Shown here: one piece after another, positions 13,452-19,214 of the stretch
Position numbering within the stretch: the first letter of the stretch is position 1
Layout: the number at the start of each line of letters is the position of its first letter
Assembly (NCBI GenBank): GCA_964517175.1
Contig: CAZFBU010000083.1
Location: 1-19,214, forward strand
DNA: 19,214 nt
DNA from: JADJNW01 sp964517175
GTDB taxonomy: Bacteria > Bacteroidota > Bacteroidia > Chitinophagales > Saprospiraceae
Direction: 5' to 3'
Program-made: the position numbers and the translations under genes
The notes under the pieces: generated by a model
Database searches by the model: none
The model's input: the letters and a program-made list of their open reading frames with translations, nothing else
What the model was told of the DNA's origin: nothing

Positions 13452-14891
13452 ATGAGTAATTTCAAACGTATCTTTGCACTGGCGATCGCTATTATCTTTT
13501 GCACCGCAGGATCCGCGCAAACATTGGTGAGCAGTGAAGAAGTGGGGCAGGTTTCGCGGGAAGAACTGGCCGAACTATTCGGACCCCTCGGCGGCTTAAT
13601 CGAAAATAGTCTCACCCTGCACCGCATTTTATACACCACCCTCGATGTGGAAGGGAGGCTGGATACGGCTTCGGGATTGCTCATCCTTCCTGATCGCCCG
13701 AACGACCAACTCCCGTTGTTATGCGCACAACACGGCACTGTCAATTCCAAAAGCGACGTACCTTCTAATCTGCGCGGTGGCTATGAACTTGGGCTTACCT
13801 TCGGGGCGCTCGGCTACGTGACGGTTATGCCCGATTTTCTTGGGCTGGGCACATCGCGCGGCTTCCATCCCTACGTCCATGCGGATTCGGAAGCTTCGGC
13901 TTCGGTCGATATGTTGCTCGCTATCCGTGAATTCGCAGCCCAAAACAATGTTGCATTGAACGATCAACTTTTCATTACGGGCTATTCGCAAGGCGGGCAT
14001 GCTTCCATGGCGTTGCATCGGGAAATCGAGTTGAATCTTAGCAATCAATTCACAGTGACGGCGGCTTCGCACATGTCTGGACCGTACGATATTTCCGGCG
14101 TATTTCGAAATTTTATCCTCAGCGAGGAGGAATATTTCTTCCCTGCTTACGCGGTTTTTACTGTTTTGTCTTACGACCGGGTTTATGGGCTTTTCGATGA
14201 GTTAACGGAGTTTTTCAAACCGGCTTACGCCAATGCGGTACAATTGTATTTCAATAATGCCATCACCCTGAGTACACTCAACGAAATCATCATCGACCAA
14301 CTTACCCAAAGTGTCGGCGCTTCGATTACCAAAAATGTTTTCCAGGATAGTATTCTCAATGCCATTGCAAATGATCCGTTCCATCCTTATAATCAAGCTC
14401 TGCGCGACAATGATGTGTATGAATGGGCGCCGCAAGCGCCAACGCGCATTCTGTATTGCCAGGCAGACGATCAGGTGCCTTTCCGAAATAGCATTGTCGC
14501 GGATTCGGTCATGAACGAACTCGGCGCGCCCAGTGTCGAAGCTTTTGATGTGCTGACGACGGCTGATCACGGCGAATGTGTGCTGCCGGCAATTTTGAAT
14601 ACGGTTTTTTTCTTCGACCAGTTTAAAAGTATTTCCACCAGCATTCGGCACGCACTGCCCACCCTGCCGGTTACGGTTTTTCCGAACCCCACGAGCGGCT
14701 TACTCCGCATTCAGGAAGTGCCGGAACGAGCCTTGCTGCGCATTTTTGACCTGAATGGAAAGCTATTATACCAGGAAATTGCCAATACGGCTACGCCGAG
14801 TATCGACCTGCATGGCTGGAGCGATGGTATTTACCTCTTACAAATCACTTCCGCCGAAGGCAATTGGACGGGTAAAATATTGAAGCAATAA
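13452..14891 (+). CDS. Secreted alpha/beta hydrolase with type IX secretion sorting domain
   Basis: The 479-residue protein begins with a signal peptide (KRIFALAIAIIFCTAGSAQ, cleavage after about residue 22). The catalytic domain is an alpha/beta-hydrolase fold: HG oxyanion region in LLCAQHGTVNSK, nucleophile S179 in ITGYSQGGHASMAL, the acid in YCQADDQVPFRNS (D339 or D340), and H373 in TADHGECVLP. The arrangement resembles secretory lipases and esterases; the substrate is unknown. Residues about 403-479 are a type IX (Por) secretion sorting domain: VTVFPNPTSGLLRI, LLRIFDLNGKLLYQE, WSDGIYLLQI and GKILKQ at the end. It is therefore exported through the outer membrane and released or anchored at the cell surface. 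It converges with the amidohydrolase gene, leaving 8 bases between stops. Confidence 0.93.
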   Translation: MSNFKRIFALAIAIIFCTAGSAQTLVSSEEVGQVSREELAELFGPLGGLIENSLTLHRILYTTLDVEGRLDTASGLLILPDRPNDQLPLLCAQHGTVNSKSDVPSNLRGGYELGLTFGALGYVTVMPDFLGLGTSRGFHPYVHADSEASASVDMLLAIREFAAQNNVALNDQLFITGYSQGGHASMALHREIELNLSNQFTVTAASHMSGPYDISGVFRNFILSEEEYFFPAYAVFTVLSYDRVYGLFDELTEFFKPAYANAVQLYFNNAITLSTLNEIIIDQLTQSVGASITKNVFQDSILNAIANDPFHPYNQALRDNDVYEWAPQAPTRILYCQADDQVPFRNSIVADSVMNELGAPSVEAFDVLTTADHGECVLPAILNTVFFFDQFKSISTSIRHALPTLPVTVFPNPTSGLLRIQEVPERALLRIFDLNGKLLYQEIANTATPSIDLHGWSDGIYLLQITSAEGNWTGKILKQ

Positions 14892-14899
14892 GCAACGGA

Positions 14900-16075
14900 T
14901 CAGATCAACTTCGTCACTTGCGTATCGGCGCTGAGTTTCAGGTCGGCATCGAGATTCAGCAGGTTCAAGCCTGGCGTTTTGCCCACTTCAATGCTGCCTA
15001 AATCCGCCTCGAAACCCAGCGCTTCCGCACCGTTGAGCGTTGCCCAGCGGATGAGCATCTCGAATGGCACGTAGGACTGGTAGCGCGCGATGGTTTTCAT
15101 TTCCTCCAGCACGGAGAGTTGCCAGTTGGACGTCAGGCTATCGGTACCGATGGTTATTTTGGCGTTATTATCTATAAAATGCTGGTAATGCGGCAGGCGA
15201 TTCTCGATGTAGAGGTTGGCATTGGCGCAAGTTGCCCAATATACTCGCTCGCCCCAGGCTTGCGCCGCCTGAATATCTTCCGGCGTCGTCATTGTGTTGT
15301 GTACGAACAGATTGCGGTTCTTCGGATTCAAATGCTCCAGCGCGTAGTAGATCGAATGCCTGCCAGTCGGCTGGAAATGATCGATCGGAAAGTTGAACGC
15401 TTTGTAAAATTCCAGAAAATCGCCCGTTTTATTCACAAAAAAAGCATCTTCGTGCGCCGTCTCCTGATTGTGAATGCTCACCGTCGCATCGTCCGCATTG
15501 ACAGCACAGACCCGCTCGAACAAGCCTTTGGTCACCGTGTAAGGCGCGTGCGGCACGCAGCTTTTGCGATTGCCGTGTGCGGTGCTTTGTCCGTCATAAA
15601 CCTCTTTGTAGCCATTAAAAAACTGCCCGGTCATGTGATCCTGCATGAAGTCGAACATCTCCACGAAGGTGTAATAACGAAGTTTACTTTTATCTTTTTG
15701 CGTCGCCGTGTCCAGTTTATTGGAAATATCGCCCACTGCCACGATGCCGCCATCGTACATTTCCTGATCGGCTTTGGCAATGGCATCCAGTATCTGATCC
15801 ATAGAAACGTCGCGAAAATTCACCACCGTTTGCAAAAAAGGCAGCAGCCCCGTGCCCGTATCCGCTACGCCCTTCATGTGCGAGAGCTCCAGGTGGCAAT
15901 GGGTATTGACGAAGCCCGGCACAATCGCGCCCCGGCGGATGTCAATGCTTGACGGATCGTGCTGCTCGCGCGTGTCCAGTTGCAAAATTTTACCTTCGTC
16001 ATCCGTAATCACGACACCCTCCCGGATCGGGTCGCCGGCTATCGAAAATAGGAGATCAGCGCTGAATTTTCGCAT
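14900..16075 (-). CDS. Metal-dependent amidohydrolase / aminohydrolase
   Basis: This cytoplasmic enzyme of the amidohydrolase superfamily has 391 residues. The metal-binding HxH is in VPGFVNTHCHLELSHMKG (H59, H61). Further ligands or catalytic residues are H176 in VPHAPYT, H202 and E205 in SIHNQET, H259 in LFVHNTM and D312 in IGTDSLTSN. The HLELS sequence and the HAPYT-IHxxE pattern put it with deaminases of the ATZ/TRZ branch, which includes guanine, S-adenosylhomocysteine and aminodeoxyfutalosine deaminases (MqnX). I would not choose a substrate from sequence alone; no other menaquinone or purine genes are in the window. The C-terminus shows the usual composite beta domain (LGSIEVGKTPGLNLLNL). 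It diverges from alaS. Confidence 0.9.
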   Translation of the reverse strand: MRKFSADLLFSIAGDPIREGVVITDDEGKILQLDTREQHDPSSIDIRRGAIVPGFVNTHCHLELSHMKGVADTGTGLLPFLQTVVNFRDVSMDQILDAIAKADQEMYDGGIVAVGDISNKLDTATQKDKSKLRYYTFVEMFDFMQDHMTGQFFNGYKEVYDGQSTAHGNRKSCVPHAPYTVTKGLFERVCAVNADDATVSIHNQETAHEDAFFVNKTGDFLEFYKAFNFPIDHFQPTGRHSIYYALEHLNPKNRNLFVHNTMTTPEDIQAAQAWGERVYWATCANANLYIENRLPHYQHFIDNNAKITIGTDSLTSNWQLSVLEEMKTIARYQSYVPFEMLIRWATLNGAEALGFEADLGSIEVGKTPGLNLLNLDADLKLSADTQVTKLI

Positions 16076-16155
16076 CTTGCCAATTTTTTGCGTGAAAATA
16101 GGGAAAATCCTGGATTCGGAAAGTTTAAAACCGGCAATCCTGTTGAGATAGATAA

Positions 16156-16184
16156 CAAAATTACTCCGATGATATTCGCCAAAA
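16156..16184 (-). promoter_or_regulatory. Candidate promoter of the amidohydrolase gene
   Basis: On the minus strand TTTTG (16184-16180) and TAATTTTG (16163-16156) are 16 bases apart, close to the Bacteroidota TTTG / TAnnTTTG arrangement, though the spacer is slightly short. It would give a leader of about 70-75 bases before the start at 16075. Confidence 0.5.
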
Positions 16185-16219
16185 GAATAGCATGATAAAC
16201 TTGCCGCAAGGAACCCCTT

Positions 16220-16282
16220 TGACAGTTGTCACTTTGTTCAAAATATCCGTAACTTCACCGCAACAACGAGGAAGGTTGTTCA
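16220..16282. other. Small dyads in the amidohydrolase-alaS divergent region
   Basis: The 333-base region between the two divergent starts (16076-16408) holds no gene. TGACA-GT-TGTCA (16220-16231) is a compact palindrome, and AACAAC-N7-GTTGTT (16262-16267 with 16275-16280) can form a hairpin. Either could be an operator or leader structure; neither resembles a known riboswitch or T-box, and both are short enough to arise by chance. Confidence 0.25.
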
Positions 16283-16362
16283 ATTTTCACCTTTTGCAAT
16301 ACAAAAAGGACGCTTCCTGATATTTTTTTACCCTTTCCGAACTTAAATTACGTCAATACCGC

Positions 16363-16370
16363 TAATTTTG
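16363..16370 (+). promoter_or_regulatory. Candidate -7 promoter element of alaS
   Basis: TAATTTTG is a perfect TAnnTTTG match, 38 bases before the alaS start. It is the same 8-mer as in the divergent amidohydrolase promoter. The -33 TTG is not evident. Confidence 0.55.
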
Positions 16371-16408
16371 CAGCTTATTTGGAAAACACGACAGAACGAA
16401 CATAAAAA

Positions 16409-19039
16409 ATGATGACTTCCCGCGAAATACGACAGGCTTTTCTCGATTTTTTCAAGTCGAAAGGGCACGATATTGTGCCTTCGGCGCCCATCGTCAACAA
16501 AAATGACCCGACGCTGATGTTTACCAATGCCGGTATGAATCAGTTCAAGGATTTCTTTTTGGGCAACAAAACCCCGGAAAATCCGCGCATTGCGGACACG
16601 CAAAAGTGCATGCGCGTGTCGGGAAAGCACAACGACCTGGAAGATGTGGGCTATGATGGCACGCACCACACGATGTTTGAAATGCTGGGCAACTGGTCCA
16701 TCGGCGATTACTTCAAGGAGGAAGCTATTGCCTGGTCGTGGGAGCTACTCACCGAGGTCCTCGGCATCGATGAAGATCGCCTGTACGCCACCGTTTTTGG
16801 CGGTGATGAAAGCGAAAACCTGGAACGCGACGACGAAGCGCTGAACATCTGGTCAAAGTACCTGCCGAAAGAGCGCATTTTGTACGGCAGCAAAAAGGAC
16901 AACTTCTGGGAAATGGGCGACACCGGTCCCTGCGGTCCCTGCTCGGAAATCCACGTGGACATCCGCAGCGAAGCGGAACGTGCCGAAATTCCCGGCTATG
17001 ATTTGGTCAATAAAGACCACCCGCAGGTCATCGAAATCTGGAATAACGTCTTTATCCAATTCGACCGCAAAGCCGACGGCAAGCTCCGGCAATTGCCCGC
17101 CAAGCACGTGGACACTGGCATGGGCTTCGAGCGCTTGTGCATGGTGCTGCAGGGCACAACGGCAACTTACGATACCGATGTTTTCATGCCGATCATTCGC
17201 TACATCGAAGAGGCAAGCGGCAAAAAATACACCTTCAGCTATGCGCCAGGTGCCAAGAGCGACGTGGCGATGCGCGTAGTCGCCGATCACATCCGGGCGG
17301 TGGCATTCACCATTGCCGACGGGCAGCTGCCAAGCAGCACGGGCGCGGGCTACGTGGTGCGCCGCATTTTGCGCCGGGCGGTACGCTACTACTATTCTTT
17401 TCTCGATATTCACGAGCCGTTTTTGCATACGATCATTCCATTGCTGCTCAAAATTTTTGACGGTGCTTTCCCGGAACTGGAAGCACAGCGCGACCAACTG
17501 ATGAAAATCATTGAAGGTGAGGAAGTTGCGTTTCTGCACACGCTGGAAAATGGACTGCGCCGCTTCGATACCATCGAGCCGCAAAATGGCACGATCAAAG
17601 GCGAAGACGCATTTGAATTGTATGATACCTACGGTTTCCCGTTCGACCTGACCATGCTGCTGGCAAAGGAAAAAGACTTGCGCGTGGATGAGGCTGGTTT
17701 TGCGAAAGCCCTGCAAGCGCAAAAGGATCGCTCCCGCGCGGATGCCGTGAAAGAAGTTGGCGACTGGGAAAATGTGCGCAGCGGCGAGGAAGTAGAATTT
17801 GTGGGTTACGATACGTTGGAAGTGATCGAAGCATACATTTTAAAATATCGCACGGTAAAGGTCAAAAAGAAAGATCAATTCCAGTTGGTGTTGAACCGCA
17901 CGCCATTCTATGGCGAAAGCGGCGGTCAAACGGGGGATTCCGGCTCGTTGTATGTTGGCGATGAGCAGATCAAAGTCATGGATACGCAGAAGGAAAACGA
18001 CCTGATCATTCACATTGTAAATAAGCTGCCGAAAGATATCGAAGCCCCCGTTCGCGCGGTGGTGGATGCCGGGCGACGCCATCGCATCGAGAACAACCAC
18101 ACGGCAACGCACCTCATGCACGCTGCCCTGCATCAGGTGCTGGGCAAGCACGCCTTGCAGAAAGGTCAGGATGTAGATGACAATCGCCTGCGCTTTGACT
18201 TTTCGCACTTTCAGAAGGTGAGCGATGAAGAATTGCAGCAGATCGAAGATATTGTAAATGAGAAAGTTCGCGCCAATATCGAACTGGAAGAAGCCCGCGA
18301 CGTCCCGATTGACGTGGCGAAGGAAAAAGGCGCGATGATGCTCTTCGGTGAAAAATATGGCAACCTCGTGCGCATGATTACTTTCGACGCAAATTTCTCA
18401 CGCGAGCTTTGCGGCGGTACGCACGTGCCCGCCACCGGCAAGATCGGCTTGTTTAAAATCACTTCCGAAGGCGCAGTAGCGGCGGGTATTCGACGCATCG
18501 AAGCGATTACGGCGGAGGCGGCGGAGGCGTACATCAAATCCGAGTTGCGAGAGTTGGATGAAATCCGCGAATTACTGAAAAGTCCGCAGAATCCGGCAAA
18601 AAATGTGGCTTCGCTGATCGAAGAAAACAAGTCGCTCAAAAAAGAGATCGAAAAACTGATGCAGGCGCAAGCCAATACCCTGAAGGCAGAGCTGAAGGCG
18701 CAGTTTGAGTCGGTCAATGGCTTCAATTTCCTGGCGGCGAAGATTTCCCTCGGCGACAGCAACGCAATCAAGAATCTCGTTTACCAACTCGAGAAAGAAG
18801 TCGGCAAAGCGGTTGTCATCATTGGCGCAGAGGTAAACGACAAGCCTCAGCTCATGGTCGCCATCAGCAAGGAACTGACCGAGAGTAAGGATTTGAACGC
18901 CGGCACGATCATCCGCGAGCTTGCCAAAGAAATTAAGGGCGGCGGTGGCGGTCAGCCCTTCTTCGCAACGGCAGGCGGCAGCGATCTTAGCGGTTTGGAT
19001 AATGCCATTGCGAAGGCAAGACAAATGATTGTGGAGTAA
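16409..19039 (+). CDS. alaS: Alanine--tRNA ligase
   Basis: This class II synthetase charges tRNA-Ala with alanine and edits mischarged Ser or Gly. The 876 residues equal the E. coli length. The catalytic domain opens TSREIRQAFLDFFKSKGHDIVPS and includes NAGMNQFKDFFLG, HHTMFEMLGNWSIGDYFKEEA and VDTGMGFERL. The editing domain has the zinc ligands H564 and H568 (HTATHLMH) with C668 and H672 (CGGTH). A helical linker (about 710-750) and a DHHA1-type C-terminal domain with GGGGGQPFFATAGG follow. All key residues are present, so it should be active in charging and editing. The start is at 16409 or 16412 (ATGATG). It appears to be a single-gene transcript. Confidence 0.98.
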   Translation: MMTSREIRQAFLDFFKSKGHDIVPSAPIVNKNDPTLMFTNAGMNQFKDFFLGNKTPENPRIADTQKCMRVSGKHNDLEDVGYDGTHHTMFEMLGNWSIGDYFKEEAIAWSWELLTEVLGIDEDRLYATVFGGDESENLERDDEALNIWSKYLPKERILYGSKKDNFWEMGDTGPCGPCSEIHVDIRSEAERAEIPGYDLVNKDHPQVIEIWNNVFIQFDRKADGKLRQLPAKHVDTGMGFERLCMVLQGTTATYDTDVFMPIIRYIEEASGKKYTFSYAPGAKSDVAMRVVADHIRAVAFTIADGQLPSSTGAGYVVRRILRRAVRYYYSFLDIHEPFLHTIIPLLLKIFDGAFPELEAQRDQLMKIIEGEEVAFLHTLENGLRRFDTIEPQNGTIKGEDAFELYDTYGFPFDLTMLLAKEKDLRVDEAGFAKALQAQKDRSRADAVKEVGDWENVRSGEEVEFVGYDTLEVIEAYILKYRTVKVKKKDQFQLVLNRTPFYGESGGQTGDSGSLYVGDEQIKVMDTQKENDLIIHIVNKLPKDIEAPVRAVVDAGRRHRIENNHTATHLMHAALHQVLGKHALQKGQDVDDNRLRFDFSHFQKVSDEELQQIEDIVNEKVRANIELEEARDVPIDVAKEKGAMMLFGEKYGNLVRMITFDANFSRELCGGTHVPATGKIGLFKITSEGAVAAGIRRIEAITAEAAEAYIKSELRELDEIRELLKSPQNPAKNVASLIEENKSLKKEIEKLMQAQANTLKAELKAQFESVNGFNFLAAKISLGDSNAIKNLVYQLEKEVGKAVVIIGAEVNDKPQLMVAISKELTESKDLNAGTIIRELAKEIKGGGGGQPFFATAGGSDLSGLDNAIAKARQMIVE

Positions 19040-19046
19040 TGGCTTG

Positions 19047-19099
19047 TTGGAGTGCTGGATGATTGGAAATTTACGCCAAATTATTATCCAGCACTCCAA
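19047..19099 (+). repeat. 14-bp perfect inverted repeat after alaS, possible terminator
   Basis: TTGGAGTGCTGGAT (19047-19060) and ATCCAGCACTCCAA (19086-19099) are exact reverse complements with a 25-base spacer. They can form a long stem 7 bases after the alaS stop. The following bases are A/T-rich but lack a proper T-run, so it may be a terminator, an mRNA 3' protecting stem, or part of a dispersed repeat. Confidence 0.6.
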
Positions 19100-19120
19100 A
19101 ATTCTACTTATACCAATTCG

Positions 19121-19202
19121 GAAGTTGAGCGAAGTAAAATCCCGCACCAAAAGTCGGGATGAGAAGTTGAGCGCAGCGAAATCCCGTACTGTAGGTCTGG
19201 AT
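19121..19202. repeat. Two tandem copies of a 42-base repeat
   Basis: Copy 1 (19121-19160) and copy 2 (19163-19202) both start GAAGTTGAGCG, continue AAATCCCG and end GGAT, at a 42-base period. In copy 1 ATCCCG (19139-19144) pairs with CGGGAT (19155-19160), giving a hairpin; in copy 2 the same stem is weakened by changes. The window ends 12 bases later, so more copies may follow. It looks like a repetitive extragenic element. Confidence 0.6.
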
Positions 19203-19214
19203 CGGAAATCGCGC

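Noticed and set aside
16076..16408. T-box or other known riboswitch before alaS
   Set aside because: No T-box sequence, no antiterminator and terminator pair, and T-boxes are not expected in Bacteroidota. Only short dyads are seen.
19121..19202. CRISPR array
   Set aside because: Only two imperfect copies, 42 bases apart, without unique spacers between identical repeats; no cas genes in the window.

Overview
The window looks like chromosomal DNA of a Bacteroidota bacterium, most likely of the Saprospiria type (Lewinella/Haliscomenobacter-like). The signs are a secreted hydrolase with a C-terminal type IX secretion (Por) sorting domain, several perfect matches to the Bacteroidota -7 promoter element TAnnTTTG, a general lack of Shine-Dalgarno sequences, a signal peptidase I with an extra N-terminal membrane domain typical of the phylum, and DUF2452 and DUF1573 proteins. 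The genus is an inference; the phylum is well supported.

Left part (1-5000). The tail of an unknown gene ends at a strong terminator. A closely packed rightward series follows: hemL (tetrapyrrole synthesis), a small membrane protein, a sensor histidine kinase, an AT-rich nucleotidyltransferase-fold gene, a small partner-like gene and an OmpR-type response regulator. The kinase and regulator look like one two-component pair that has been separated by the AT-rich two-gene cassette. This cassette is the most unusual structure in the window and resembles a toxin-antitoxin-type module. About 435 bases without a convincing gene follow.

Middle part (5020-10560). A MacB/FtsX-type ABC transporter permease faces a leftward AntA/AntB-like DNA-binding protein that has no phage genes around it. 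A divergent region with clustered CAATTG palindromes lies between that gene and a membrane-anchored coiled-coil protein. A DUF2452 gene and a secreted DUF1573 protein then form a short operon that ends at a terminator.

Right part (10660-19214). The genes are signal peptidase I (lepB) with a good -7 element and a hairpin near its predicted mRNA 5' end, an N-acetylmuramoyl-L-alanine amidase without a signal peptide, a secreted alpha/beta hydrolase with a type IX sorting domain, a leftward metal-dependent amidohydrolase, and alaS (alanyl-tRNA synthetase). The amidohydrolase and alaS diverge, each from a TAATTTTG element. After alaS comes a 14-bp perfect inverted repeat and then two tandem copies of a 42-base repeat that runs to the window edge.

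Most genes are housekeeping or cell-envelope functions. LepB, the amidase, the DUF1573 protein and the hydrolase all concern the envelope or secretion, but only the short operons are physically linked. No rRNA, tRNA, CRISPR array or insertion sequence was seen.
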